A DNA stretch of 64,000 bases from Candidatus Latescibacterota bacterium (GCA_020633725.1 JACKDC010000002.1:186001-250000); one strand, 5' to 3'. Positions 25,342 through 34,560 are shown, counted from the stretch's first letter. Notes: generated by a model from the sequence alone, not told the origin. Numbers and translations: made by a program.

Positions 25342-26936
25342 GCCGTGCTGCTCCTTGTGCTGGTTGTCGTTTCGGGGTCGCGCCGGGGATCGGCGGCGCG
25401 CAGGTCGGCCACCGCCTCGGCGATCGCATCCACCACGCGCTCCACCTCGTCGGCCGTGTTGAAGCGTCCGAGGCTCAGCCGCAGCGCGCTGCGCACGCGC
25501 GCGGGCGGTAGGCCCATGGCGCTGAGGACGTGCGACGGCGCGTCCGTCGCCGAGCTGCAGGCCGAGGCGCTGGAGAGCGCCACGTCGCGGATGCGCATCA
25601 GGAGACCGTCGGCCTCCACGCCCTCGATGCTCAGGTTCAGGTTGCCCGCGAGGCGCGGACTCGGTGCGCCGTTGAGCACGACGCCGGGGACGCGCTCGCG
25701 CAGGCCCGCCAGCAGGCGGTCGCGCAGGCGGCCGAGGCGCGCGGTCTCGGAGGCCATCTCCTCGACGGCGATCTTCGCCGCCTCGCCGAAGCCCACGATG
25801 CCCGGCACGTTCAGCGTGCCCGAGCGCAGGCCCTTCTCGTGCCCGCCGCCGTGCAGCTGCGGCTCCAGCCGCACGCGGGGCGTGCCGCGCCGAACGGCCA
25901 GCGCACCGACGCCCTTCGGCCCGTAGAGCTTGTGCGCGGAGAGGCTCATCAGGTCGATCTGCAGGGCCTCCATGTCGAGCGGGATCTTGCCGGCCGCCTG
26001 CGCCGCGTCCACGTGCAGCAGCGCGCCGCGCGCGCGGACCATGGCGCCGACGTCGGCCAGCGGATGCAGCAGGCCGATCTCGTTGTTGGCGGCCATGAGG
26101 CTGACGAGGACGGTGTCGTCGCGCAGCGCGGCGGCGAGCTCGGCGAGGTCGAGGCGGCCGTCATTATCAACACACAGTACACTTAGCTCCCAGCCGCGAC
26201 GCGCCAGCGCCTTCATGGGATCCAGCACCGCCGGGTGCTCCGTGGCGCAGGTGATCAGGTGCTTCCCGCGCCCCGCGTAGGCCTCGGCGACGCCCTTGAT
26301 GGCCAGGTTGTTGGACTCGGTGGCGCCGCTGGTCCAGATCAGCCCGCCGGGCTCCGCGCCCACCAGCGCGGCGACGGACGCGCGCGCGCCCTTCACCGCG
26401 GCGGCCGCCTCCCAGCCGTAGCTGTGCTGACGGCTGGCCGCGTTGCCGAAGCGCGCGTCGAAAAAGGGCGCCATGGCCTCGCGCACGCGGGGGTCCAGCG
26501 GCGTGGTGGCCTGGTTGTCCAGGTAGATGGGCCGCGCCGCCCGGACCGGGGCCGCCCGGTGCCCCGCCAGCTCGACCAGGCTCAGCGCGGCGAACTGCCG
26601 CGCCAGCTCCTCGCGGACGGCGGCCAGGGGAGCCGAGTAGCCGCAGACCGCGGCGGCGCCTTCCGTGTCGTCCCCCGCGCCCTCCACCGCCTCGATGATC
26701 GCCTTCAGCGAGATCGCCGCCGCCGGCTGCGCCAGCCGGTAGCCGCCCCGCGAGCCCAGCCGGCTCTCGCAGAGCCCGGCCCGGGCCATGGCCTGGAGCA
26801 GCTTGGCGGTGAGCTGGACGGGGATGTCATGGCAAGCCGCTATCTCGCGGGCACTTACCGGCCCGGACGCCTCGCCGGCGGCCATGTGGAGCAGGGCCTG
26901 GACGGCGTAGTCGGTCTTGCGGGTGAAGCGCAGCAT
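25338..26936 (-). CDS. Fusion of an Rrf2/IscR-type regulator with a NifS/IscS cysteine desulfurase
   Basis: One continuous 532-residue frame joins two proteins that are normally separate. Residues 1-128 are an Rrf2 winged helix (MLRFTRKTDYAVQALLHMA, SAREIAACHDIP, SRGGYRLA). Residues 136-515 are a class V PLP-dependent cysteine desulfurase starting IYLDNQATTPLDP, with His234 (ATEHPAVL), PLP Lys336 (LSAHKLYGPKG) and catalytic Cys460 (SSASACSSATD). IscR holds a 2Fe-2S cluster with three closely spaced Cys; here only Cys98 remains in that stretch, so any cluster must be bound differently. The desulfurase supplies sulfur for Fe-S assembly, and iscA and a metal ATPase follow in the operon. A palindrome just upstream is a likely operator. 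Confidence 0.88.
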   Translation of the reverse strand: MLRFTRKTDYAVQALLHMAAGEASGPVSAREIAACHDIPVQLTAKLLQAMARAGLCESRLGSRGGYRLAQPAAAISLKAIIEAVEGAGDDTEGAAAVCGYSAPLAAVREELARQFAALSLVELAGHRAAPVRAARPIYLDNQATTPLDPRVREAMAPFFDARFGNAASRQHSYGWEAAAAVKGARASVAALVGAEPGGLIWTSGATESNNLAIKGVAEAYAGRGKHLITCATEHPAVLDPMKALARRGWELSVLCVDNDGRLDLAELAAALRDDTVLVSLMAANNEIGLLHPLADVGAMVRARGALLHVDAAQAAGKIPLDMEALQIDLMSLSAHKLYGPKGVGALAVRRGTPRVRLEPQLHGGGHEKGLRSGTLNVPGIVGFGEAAKIAVEEMASETARLGRLRDRLLAGLRERVPGVVLNGAPSPRLAGNLNLSIEGVEADGLLMRIRDVALSSASACSSATDAPSHVLSAMGLPPARVRSALRLSLGRFNTADEVERVVDAIAEAVADLRAADPRRDPETTTSTRSSTA

Positions 26937-26973
26937 GCCGGGCTTTCGGAGTCGGGGACCGCTTACTCAAATG

Positions 26974-26990
26974 CCGACCATTTTGGTCGG
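26974..26990. promoter_or_regulatory. Palindromic operator upstream of the Rrf2-IscS operon
   Basis: CCGACCA-TTT-TGGTCGG is a perfect 7+3+7 inverted repeat, 38-54 bases before the Rrf2-IscS ATG. An AT core flanked by GC-rich arms, just upstream of an Rrf2 gene, fits the usual self-regulation of this family. It also abuts the end of the permease gene at 26993. Confidence 0.6.
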
Positions 26991-26992
26991 AG

Positions 26993-28273
26993 TCACAAGG
27001 TAGAAGCGCGTTCCGGGTCTGTCAAGGCGGGATCGCCTGGCATGGCGAGGAGCAAGATCAGGCCCAGGAGAAAGAAGATCCCGAGGGCGAGGATCGACAG
27101 GCGGGCGGTGCCCGTCGCCTGGCGGATCGCGGCGAAGAGGATCGGCCCGCCGATCGCGCTGAACTTGGCGAAGACGCTGTAGAAGCCGTAGTACTCCGCG
27201 CTCCGCTCCAGCGGGACGAAGCGCGCGTAGAGGCTGCGGCTCAGCGCCTGGGTCGCGCCGAGGCAGAAGCCCACCGCCGCGCCCAGCACCCAGAACTCCC
27301 AGGCCGCCGCCAGCCGGTAGCCCCAGGCGACGACGCCGAGCCAGATCACGAGGCTCAGCACCAGCGCGCGCTTCGCGCCCCAGCCGCGCGCCAGGCGCCC
27401 GAAGAGCAGCGCGCCGGGCACGCCGACGGCCTGCACCAGCAGCAGCGTGCCGAGCAGGGTGCCGGTATCCAGGTGCAGCTCGTCCTTGCCGTAGATGGAC
27501 GCCATCTTGACCACGGTCTGGATGCCGTCGTTGTAGAAGAGGAAGGCGAGGCAGAAGAGCGCCAGCGCGGGCCGCGCGAGCACTGCGCGGAAGGTGGCCG
27601 CCGTGCCGCGCAGGGCGGCGGCGGGGCTCGTCCGGCGCGCGGCCCCCGGCGGCTCCTCCATCAGGCGCCAGGCCACGAGCCCGAAGCCGCCCCACCAGAG
27701 GCCCGCCGACGCCAGTGCGATGCGCACGGCCCACTCCTTCGTCAGCCCGAAGCTGCCGTGGGCCTGGATCAGGATCAGGTCGACGAGGAAGAGCAGCCCG
27801 CCGCCGGCGTAGCCCCAGGCGAAGCCGCGGGCGCTGATGCGGTCGCGCTCGGACGCGTCGCCGAGGCCGGGCAGGAAGGCGTCGTAGAAGATGTTCGCCG
27901 CCACGAAAGCCGTGCCCGCGGTGACGTAGAGCGCGAGGGCCGCCCAGACGTCCCCCGGACCGATCGCGATCAGCGCCACGGTGGCCACCGCGCCGGGCAG
28001 GAAGCAGCCGAGGAGCCAGCGGCGGCGGCTGCGCGTGGCGTCGGCGAGCGCCCCCAGCAGCGGCGCGCTGAGGAAGACCAGCAGCGTCGACAGCCCCGAG
28101 GCGTAGCCCCAGAGGCTGGTGGCGCTGAGCGTCGCGCCGAAGACGCGGAAGCCGCCCGCCGGCACCACCGCCTCGGCGAAGTAGACCGGCAGCAGCGCCG
28201 CGAGGATGACCGTCGCGAAGGCGGAGTTCGCCCAGTCGTAGAGGTAGAAGCCGCGCAGGCTGCGGGCGCTCAC
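26993..28273 (-). CDS. MFS permease of the UMF1/Atg22-like group
   Basis: A 426-residue, twelve-helix permease starting with GTG at 28273, which has GGAGG eight bases upstream and overlaps the lutC stop. The N-terminus GFYLYDWANSAFATVIL and the loop IFYDAFLPGLGDASERDR are characteristic of the Atg22/UMF1 group, known as amino-acid effluxers from vacuoles in yeast and as unassigned permeases in bacteria. Being last in a lutABC operon, it might move lactate or a related substrate, but the family gives no support for that. A long frame in front of the chosen start is the lutC gene read out of frame. Confidence 0.85.
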   Translation of the reverse strand: MSARSLRGFYLYDWANSAFATVILAALLPVYFAEAVVPAGGFRVFGATLSATSLWGYASGLSTLLVFLSAPLLGALADATRSRRRWLLGCFLPGAVATVALIAIGPGDVWAALALYVTAGTAFVAANIFYDAFLPGLGDASERDRISARGFAWGYAGGGLLFLVDLILIQAHGSFGLTKEWAVRIALASAGLWWGGFGLVAWRLMEEPPGAARRTSPAAALRGTAATFRAVLARPALALFCLAFLFYNDGIQTVVKMASIYGKDELHLDTGTLLGTLLLVQAVGVPGALLFGRLARGWGAKRALVLSLVIWLGVVAWGYRLAAAWEFWVLGAAVGFCLGATQALSRSLYARFVPLERSAEYYGFYSVFAKFSAIGGPILFAAIRQATGTARLSILALGIFFLLGLILLLAMPGDPALTDPERASTL

Positions 28274-28788
28274 GGCGATGCCTCCGGCGGCAGCACACCC
28301 GGCGCGAAGCGGCCACGCAGCAGCGCGGCGGGCGCCGTGGCGAGCACGAGACGGCGCGGGCCGTGGGCGCCGAGCACCAGCGTCTTCTCGATGTCCGCCG
28401 TGCGGCTGGGTCCGGTGATGAGCGTGAGGCTGTGGCCTGCGCGCGCGCGGAACTCCGGCGCGAGACGGGTGAGCAGGTCGGCGAGGCGTTCGACCACGCA
28501 GTCGTCCGCGGCCAGCGCGAAGTGGGTTTCGGCGAGGAACGCGCCGCGCCGCGCGCCCGGGTGGCGCGCCGACAGCGCGAGCGAGCCCGTCTCGGCGATG
28601 ACGCCTTCGAGCACGGCGAAGCCGCGGCCGTCGTCGAGGAGGCCGGCGGGGTCGAGCAGGCCGGCGCGTTCGGTCCAGCCGGCTTCGGCGAGGAAGGCGG
28701 CCAGCGCCGCCGCGTCCGCGAGCTGCCGCCACTCGCAGCCGCTCTGCGCGAGGCGCTCGGCGAGGAGATCGCGCAACTCGGCCGTCAT
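28270..28788 (-). CDS. lutC: Lactate utilization protein C (LutC/YkgG family)
   Basis: A 172-residue LUD-domain protein and third gene of a lutABC set. LutABC oxidises L-lactate to pyruvate in the cytoplasm using Fe-S centres. Family features include GVIAETGSLAL and SLTLITGPSRTADIEKTLVLGAHGPRRL, which match the conserved C-terminus of LutC. Its ATG overlaps the lutB stop by four bases, and its stop overlaps the permease GTG. Confidence 0.88.
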   Translation of the reverse strand: MTAELRDLLAERLAQSGCEWRQLADAAALAAFLAEAGWTERAGLLDPAGLLDDGRGFAVLEGVIAETGSLALSARHPGARRGAFLAETHFALAADDCVVERLADLLTRLAPEFRARAGHSLTLITGPSRTADIEKTLVLGAHGPRRLVLATAPAALLRGRFAPGVLPPEASP

Positions 28789-30215
28789 CGGATGCGCTCC
28801 GGGTGCCGCCGCCGCAACTCGGCCGCGAAGCTGCGCGGGGGCGCAGGCGGCAGCGCGTGATTCGCGCTCCACGCGCGGCCGAAGGCGGCGGCGAGGGCCG
28901 GGGAGACGCGCAGCGCGACGCGCATCAGCCCGGCGGCGAGGCGGAAGCTCCGCGGCCGCGCGCTGAGCGCCGCGAAGACGCGCCAGGGCGCGCGGCGGCC
29001 CGCGGGTGCATCCTCCTCCTTGGCCACCCGCGCGCGCCAGATGAGGTCCGGCAGCGGGATCTCCGCCGGGCAGATTTCGGCGCAGGCGCCGCAGAGCGAG
29101 CAGACGTCGGCGAGGCTCGTCTCCAGGCGGTGGGCCGAGCGGCCGTCGGCGGCGGGCGGCGTCGGGGCCGCCAGGTAGGGCGACTGCAGGATGCCCATCG
29201 GCCCCGGGTAGATCGTCCCGTAGCTGTGTCCGCCCGCGTGGCGGAAGCAGGGGCAGACGTTCAGGCAGCTCCCGCAGCGCAGGCAGGCCAGGATCTCCGC
29301 CTCGGGGCTCGCCGCCAGGGCGCGGCGGCCGTTGTCGACGAAGATCACGTGCCGGGCCGTGGGGCCGTCGCCGACAGGCGCTGGACCATTGATCAGGCTG
29401 ACGTAGCTGCCCGCCCGCTGTCCCGTGGCGTTGGCGGGGAGCAGGCGCAGCAGCGGGTCGAGGTCGGCCAGGCGCGGCAGCACCTTCTCGATGCCGGCCA
29501 GCGCGATGTGCAGCGGCGGCACGCTGGAGCAAAGGCCGATGTTGCCCTCGTTCTCCACCAGGACCAGGCTGCCTGTCTCCGCGATGACGAAGTTCGCCCC
29601 GGTGATGCCCGCGTCCGCCGCGAGGAAGCGCTCGCGCAGGTGGCGCCTCGCCTGGGCGGTGAGGGTGGCCGGGTCCTCGCTGGGCGTCTCGTCGGGCCAG
29701 AGCCGCACGAAGAGCGCGCCGATCTGCCGCCGGTTCAGGTGCAGCGCCGGCGCGGTGATGTGGCTCGGCCGCTCGCCGAGCTGCTGTACGATGAACTCGC
29801 CGAGGTCGGTCTCCACCACGTCGAGGCCGGCGGCCTCGAGCGCGGCGTTGAGCTCGATCTCCTCGGTGATCATCGACTTGCTCTTCACCACGCGGCGCGC
29901 GCCGGCGTCGCGCAGGATGCCGAGGACGAGCCCGCGGGCCGCGGCGGCGTCGGCGGCGTGGTGCACCGTGAAGCCGGCGGCTTCCATCTGCGCGACCGCC
30001 CGGCCGAGCAGCGCTTCGCGCGCGGGGGCGTCGGCGTGGCGGGCGGCGGCCACGGCGTGGCGGTCGGCGTCGGCGCTGGGGAGCGCGGCGAGCAGCGCGC
30101 GGCGCTTGGCGAGCGTGCCGCCGGTGGCGCGTCGCAGGTTGCCGTGCAGTTCGGTGTCGGCCAAGGCGCGGGCGGTCCGTCGGCGGAAGGCGGCCAGCGC
30201 CGCCGGCGCGCTCAT
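28785..30215 (-). CDS. lutB: Lactate utilization iron-sulfur protein B (LutB)
   Basis: A 476-residue protein with an N-terminal LUD domain (KSKSMITEEIELNAALE, then FVIAETGSLVLVENEGN) and two 4Fe-4S motifs, CLRCGSCLNVCPCF and CSLCGACAEICP, in the C-terminal third. A further helical tail follows. This is the standard LutB layout. The start at 30215 overlaps the lutA stop by four bases. With LutA and LutC it forms the NAD-independent lactate oxidation complex. Confidence 0.92.
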   Translation of the reverse strand: MSAPAALAAFRRRTARALADTELHGNLRRATGGTLAKRRALLAALPSADADRHAVAAARHADAPAREALLGRAVAQMEAAGFTVHHAADAAAARGLVLGILRDAGARRVVKSKSMITEEIELNAALEAAGLDVVETDLGEFIVQQLGERPSHITAPALHLNRRQIGALFVRLWPDETPSEDPATLTAQARRHLRERFLAADAGITGANFVIAETGSLVLVENEGNIGLCSSVPPLHIALAGIEKVLPRLADLDPLLRLLPANATGQRAGSYVSLINGPAPVGDGPTARHVIFVDNGRRALAASPEAEILACLRCGSCLNVCPCFRHAGGHSYGTIYPGPMGILQSPYLAAPTPPAADGRSAHRLETSLADVCSLCGACAEICPAEIPLPDLIWRARVAKEEDAPAGRRAPWRVFAALSARPRSFRLAAGLMRVALRVSPALAAAFGRAWSANHALPPAPPRSFAAELRRRHPERIR

Positions 30216-30946
30216 GCGCCCGCCCCCGGGGGCGGCGCCAGGATCTCGACGAAATGCAGCGCGCGAAGCGGCCGCCCCAGGTGACGCGCCCGACCCTCGA
30301 GGTGGAGGAGGCAGCTCACGTCGGTGAGGGCGAGCGTGTCGGCGCCCGCCTCTGCGAGCAGGGCGAGGCGCTCGTCGGCCTGCGCCACGGACAGCTCGGG
30401 CAGCTTCACGGCGTAGACGCCCCCGAAGCCGCAGCATTCGTGCTCGGGGCCGGAGGCGTCCACCAGCTCCAGGCCTTCGACGGCGGCGAGGAGGCGGCGG
30501 GGCTCGTCGACGAGGCCGAGTTCGCGCAGGGCGTGGCAGCTGTCCTGGTAGGCCACGCGCCCGGGCCAGCGGGCGCCGAAGTCCACGCGCCCGAGCCGGT
30601 TCACCAGGAAGTCGCTGAGCTCGAGGCAGCGCGGGCCGAGGGCGGCGAGGGCGTCGCGCTCGGCGGGTGCGAGCCCGGGAAGGGAGTGCAGCCGGCGGAG
30701 CATGGCCACGCAGCTCCCGGACGGGCTGAGCACCAGCTCCGCGTTCTCGAAGCGCCGCAGGAAGTTACGCGCTGCGGGCAGGGCCTCGTGGGGATGCCCG
30801 GCGTTGTAGGCCGGCTGGCCGCAGCAGGTCTGGTCGGCCGGATAGGTCCAGTCGAGGCCCAGGCGGTCCAGGAGACGCGCGAGCGCCAGGCCCACGGCCG
30901 GCCGTAAGTGCTCAACATAGCAGGGGATGAAGAGCTCGAGGCGCAT
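30212..30946 (-). CDS. lutA: Lactate utilization protein A, CCG-domain (Fe-S)-binding oxidoreductase (LutA)
   Basis: A 244-residue protein of two cysteine-rich CCG domains: QTCCGQPAYNAG in the first half and HECCGFGGVYAVKLPE in the second, with further Cys at FIPCYVEHLRP and YQDSCHALRE. These bind Fe-S clusters as in the GlpC/HdrB family. It opens the lutABC-permease operon. Electrons from lactate probably enter the quinone pool or another carrier; that acceptor is not visible here. Confidence 0.92.
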   Translation of the reverse strand: MRLELFIPCYVEHLRPAVGLALARLLDRLGLDWTYPADQTCCGQPAYNAGHPHEALPAARNFLRRFENAELVLSPSGSCVAMLRRLHSLPGLAPAERDALAALGPRCLELSDFLVNRLGRVDFGARWPGRVAYQDSCHALRELGLVDEPRRLLAAVEGLELVDASGPEHECCGFGGVYAVKLPELSVAQADERLALLAEAGADTLALTDVSCLLHLEGRARHLGRPLRALHFVEILAPPPGAGA

Positions 30947-31008
30947 GGGGGGACTCTAGTCCAAGCCCAGCGCCGTTGGAAGCGGTTCCTTGTGCCGCCG
31001 AGAATGTG

Positions 31009-31030
31009 TCCGGGGCCGGGAGGCCCCGGA
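31009..31030. repeat. 9-bp inverted repeat (TCCGGGGCC/GGCCCCGGA) upstream of lutA
   Basis: A perfect stem with a GGGA loop in the 249-base gap between the divergent lutA and C25 protease genes. It could be an RNA hairpin in the lut leader or chance in GC-rich DNA. Confidence 0.3.
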
Positions 31031-31036
31031 TCTCGT

Positions 31037-31048
31037 GCTGTTAACAGC
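31037..31048. promoter_or_regulatory. 12-bp palindrome GCTGTTAACAGC, candidate operator
   Basis: A perfect palindrome with an AT core, 90 bases upstream of lutA and 150 before the C25 gene. GntR-type regulators of lactate operons bind comparable sites, but no regulator gene is nearby. Confidence 0.3.
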
Positions 31049-31111
31049 GTTGACGCTCACGATGGAGTGCCAGCCGCCTTCACGGAGGGGCCTCGAGGGC
31101 CGCAGACACAC

Positions 31112-31140
31112 TTTCAGCGGCACAGGGTTTCTGATAAAAT
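31112..31140 (+). promoter_or_regulatory. Candidate promoter for the C25 protease gene
   Basis: TTTCAG (31112-31117), a 17-base spacer and TAAAAT (31135-31140) stand 55-84 bases before the ATG at 31196. The -35 match is weak; the AT-rich -10 stands out in this GC-rich genome. Confidence 0.35.
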
Positions 31141-31195
31141 GACCCGGTAACCCGCTACCTTGTCACTCGGGCCACTCCATGCAATAGGGGGAAAC

Positions 31196-34100
31196 ATGAG
31201 ACGACTGAGCGTGCTCATCGCTGTCGTCGCGCTGCTCTTGTCGGCCACGTCGGCCGGCGCGCGACAGATTGCGGTCGCCAGTGGCGATGACGCCTACTCA
31301 CTGCGCGTGCTCTCGGCCACGCCGGAGCGCAGCGTCGTGCAGCTGGATCTGAATCACTTCGATCTCGAGGGCGTCGAGATCGACGGCGACAAGTGGGCCA
31401 CCCTGGCCCTCGACAAGCTCGCCCTCCACCAGGAAGCTGGCCTGCCGGCGCTGCCCACCGTGCGGCGGTCGCTGGCGGTCCCCGGCGACGGCATCATGGG
31501 CCTCACGGTCACCGGCGCCGACTTCGTGGAGTTCGCGGGCGTGGACGTCGCCCCGTCCAAGGGCAATCTCTCGCGCAACGTGGACCCCGCGATGGTCCGT
31601 TACACTTTCGACCGCTTCTACGACCAGGACGCCTGGTACCCGAGCAAGACCGCGCAGCTCCACACGCCCTACATCCTGCGTGACGTGCGCGGCCAGGTGC
31701 TCGAGCTGAACCCGTTCCAGTACAACCCGGCCACGCACACGCTGCGCGTCTACACCACGCTGCAGGTGGAGGTGGCCTGGGCCGCGCCGGGCGGCGAGAA
31801 CGTTCTGGCCGGCCGCACGGCCGCGCCCGTCGACGAGTTCGCGAAGATCTACTCGCGGCAGTTCATCAACTACGACGCCATGGGCGATCGCTACGCCAGC
31901 ATCCCCGAGGTGGGCTCGATGCTCGTGATCACCTACGACGCCTTCGCGTCGGCGGTGCAGCCGTTCGTGGACTGGAAGAACCAGATGGGCATCGCCACCA
32001 CCATGGTCAACGTGAGCGCGGTGGGCGGCACGGGCACCCAGATCAAGGCCTACATCCAGAATCTCTACGACACGACGGATCTGGCCTTCATCCTGCTGGT
32101 CGGCGACGCCGCGCAGGTGCCCTACTACAACAACGGCGGGGCGTCCGACCCCAGCTACACCTTCCTCGCCGGCGCCGACAACTACCCCGACGCGTTGATC
32201 GGGCGCATGTCCGCCGAGACCATCGCCCAGGTAGAGACGCAGGTCGTGCGCAGCGTCGAGTACGAGCGCGACGCGCAGGCGGCCGCCTGGTACGGCCAGG
32301 GCATCGGCATCGCCTCGGCGCAGGGTGACGGCATCGGCGACGACGGCGAGGCGGACTACGTGCACATGGACGTCATCCGCGGGAAGCTGATGGGCTTCAC
32401 CTACGCCGGCGTCGATCAGATCTACGACACCAACGGCGGCAACGCAACGATGGTGACCAACGCGCTGAACGCCGGGCGCAGCATCATCGACTACTGCGGC
32501 CACGGCAGCATGACGAGCTGGGGCACGACGGGCTTCTCGAACACCAACGTCAACGCGCTGGTGAACGACAACAAGTTGCCTTTCATCCACAGCGTTGCCT
32601 GCAACGTCGGCGAGTTCCAGAGCGGCACCTGCTTCGGCGAGGCCTGGCTGCGCGCCACCAACGGCGCCGAGCCGACGGGCGCGGTGGGCTTCTACGGCTC
32701 GACGATCAGCCAGAGCTGGGCGCCGCCCATGAGCGCGCAGGACGAGACCATCGACCTGCTCGTCACCGGCGCCAAGCGCTGCTTCGGCGCGCTCTGCTTC
32801 AACGGGGCTTGCCTGATGAACGACGAGTACGGCGCCAGCGGCGAAACCGAGACGAAGTACTGGACCGTCTTCGGCGACCCCAGCCTGCGCGTCCGCACGG
32901 ACGAGCCCACGGCTCTGGCCGTCGATCACATCGAGACCGTGGATCCGCTGATGGCCTACTTCGACGTCACCACCACGCCCGGCGCGCTCGCGGCGTTGAG
33001 CTACCAGGGCGACTACGTCGGCGCGGCCTTCGCGGACGCCGCCGGCCTGGCGCGGATCCCCTTCACGGGCGATCTGCCGACTCCCGGCCAGGAGGTCACC
33101 CTCACGGTCAGCGGCTTCAATCATTTCGTCCACGTGGAGAACGTGCTGGTGGGCGACGGCCTCGTGCCCACCTGCGACGTCACGCCGCTCGCCTTCACGA
33201 AGGTCATGACGCAGGACATGCTGATGACCGACTACCTGCACATCGCGAACAACGGCGAGCTGGGCTCGACGCTCTACTACAACATCAGCCTCAGCGACCC
33301 CGACTACCCGACGGGCGGCGGCATCGGCCTCGATCGCAGCATTGCGGGCTCCACGATGACCGCGGATCTGCCGGGCTACTTCCCCGGACAGACCTACGAC
33401 GTGGTCTTCACCGCGAACTGCGTGTCCAACGACAGCGAGTGGATCAAGTACGTCGATTTCGATCTGCCCGCCGGCGTGGTGCTGAACTCCGCGACGTCCA
33501 TGAGCGGCGGCTCCGGCGGCGACATGCCCTACAACGGCGGGACCGGTGACGGCGTCGCCTCCGGCTGGTCGGGCACCGGCACCTGGGGCAGCATCTATCC
33601 CGGCGAGTCCGCGTCGGCCACCGTCAGCCTGACCTTCAACAGCAGCGCCGACGTGGTGATCCCCTACACGCTCACCGGCGACATCTACGGCAGCGAGCCG
33701 CACACGTTGAACGGCGAAATCGTCATCTCGCTGCTCGGTCCGGCCGTGAACGTGGTCTTCCCCAACGGCGGCGAGATCTGCGCGATCGGCGACATGATGC
33801 CGATCCAGTGGACGGCCGGCGGCGGTCCTGCCTACGTGAACGTCGAGCTGACGCGTGACGGCCACAGCTGGGAAACCCTCGCCAGCGGCCTGCCCGCGGG
33901 CTTCGGGCAGTTCGCGTGGAACGTCGACGGCCCGATCACCGCGGCCGCGCGCGTGCGCGTGACCGACGCGGACGACCCCGGCGTCACCGACACCAGCGAC
34001 TCGGCCTTCACGATCTATCGCACGATGACCTGGGTCAGCATGACGAGCACCGGCGGCAGCGTGCCCGAGGGCGAGAGCGTCTCGCTGCCCGTGATCTTCG

Positions 34101-34507
34101 ACAGCACGGGTCTGCCCGACGGCACCTACCACACGAACATCGCCATCAGCAGCAACGCGGGCGGCCAGCTCGTGGTGCCGGCCACGGTGGAGGTGCTCTT
34201 CGATCCCACGGGCGTGGAGACGGCGCCGACGGCCCTGCGTCTGGCCCAGAACCATCCGAACCCGTTCAACCCGAAGACCGTCATCAGCTTTGCGCTGCCC
34301 GCCGCGGGCGACGTGAGCCTGCGCGTCTTCGACGTTCAGGGCCGCGCGGTGGCCACGCTGCTCGACGGCGTGCAGCCCGCCGGCGACCACCACGTCATCT
34401 GGGAGGGCCGTGACGATGCGGGCCAGGCGCTCGCCTCGGGCGTCTACTTCTACCGCCTCGAAACGGCGGGCGAGACCCAGGTGAAGAAGATGCTCCTGAT
34501 GAAGTAG
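31196..34507 (+). CDS. Secreted gingipain-like cysteine protease (peptidase C25) with FlgD-like C-terminal domain
   Basis: An 1103-residue exported protein. The signal peptide MRRLSVLIAVVALLLSATS is followed by a propeptide-like region to about residue 220. The catalytic domain has the C25 dyad: His436 in YCGHGSMTSWG and Cys469 in HSVACNVGEFQSG. An Ig-like part follows, with domains around 580-900 including VVFPNGGEIC. The C-terminus is a FlgD-like domain (LAQNHPNPFNPKTVISFAL, then ASGVYFYRL, end KMLLMK). In Porphyromonas, proteins of this build leave the cell by the type IX system. ATG at 31196 has GGGGGAAAC upstream. Specificity (Arg or Lys) cannot be read from sequence. Confidence 0.92.
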   Translation: MRRLSVLIAVVALLLSATSAGARQIAVASGDDAYSLRVLSATPERSVVQLDLNHFDLEGVEIDGDKWATLALDKLALHQEAGLPALPTVRRSLAVPGDGIMGLTVTGADFVEFAGVDVAPSKGNLSRNVDPAMVRYTFDRFYDQDAWYPSKTAQLHTPYILRDVRGQVLELNPFQYNPATHTLRVYTTLQVEVAWAAPGGENVLAGRTAAPVDEFAKIYSRQFINYDAMGDRYASIPEVGSMLVITYDAFASAVQPFVDWKNQMGIATTMVNVSAVGGTGTQIKAYIQNLYDTTDLAFILLVGDAAQVPYYNNGGASDPSYTFLAGADNYPDALIGRMSAETIAQVETQVVRSVEYERDAQAAAWYGQGIGIASAQGDGIGDDGEADYVHMDVIRGKLMGFTYAGVDQIYDTNGGNATMVTNALNAGRSIIDYCGHGSMTSWGTTGFSNTNVNALVNDNKLPFIHSVACNVGEFQSGTCFGEAWLRATNGAEPTGAVGFYGSTISQSWAPPMSAQDETIDLLVTGAKRCFGALCFNGACLMNDEYGASGETETKYWTVFGDPSLRVRTDEPTALAVDHIETVDPLMAYFDVTTTPGALAALSYQGDYVGAAFADAAGLARIPFTGDLPTPGQEVTLTVSGFNHFVHVENVLVGDGLVPTCDVTPLAFTKVMTQDMLMTDYLHIANNGELGSTLYYNISLSDPDYPTGGGIGLDRSIAGSTMTADLPGYFPGQTYDVVFTANCVSNDSEWIKYVDFDLPAGVVLNSATSMSGGSGGDMPYNGGTGDGVASGWSGTGTWGSIYPGESASATVSLTFNSSADVVIPYTLTGDIYGSEPHTLNGEIVISLLGPAVNVVFPNGGEICAIGDMMPIQWTAGGGPAYVNVELTRDGHSWETLASGLPAGFGQFAWNVDGPITAAARVRVTDADDPGVTDTSDSAFTIYRTMTWVSMTSTGGSVPEGESVSLPVIFDSTGLPDGTYHTNIAISSNAGGQLVVPATVEVLFDPTGVETAPTALRLAQNHPNPFNPKTVISFALPAAGDVSLRVFDVQGRAVATLLDGVQPAGDHHVIWEGRDDAGQALASGVYFYRLETAGETQVKKMLLMK

Positions 34508-34560
34508 CTCGCTCGTGTCCTCTCGCGCGATGCTTCGAAGGCGCGCAACCCGGACACAAG

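Noticed and set aside
31298..34393. A 1031-codon open frame antisense to the C25 protease
   Set aside because: It is rich in His, Arg, Val and Asp with no domain, as expected for the complement of GC-rich coding DNA; the C25 frame has a signal peptide, catalytic dyad and C-terminal domain.
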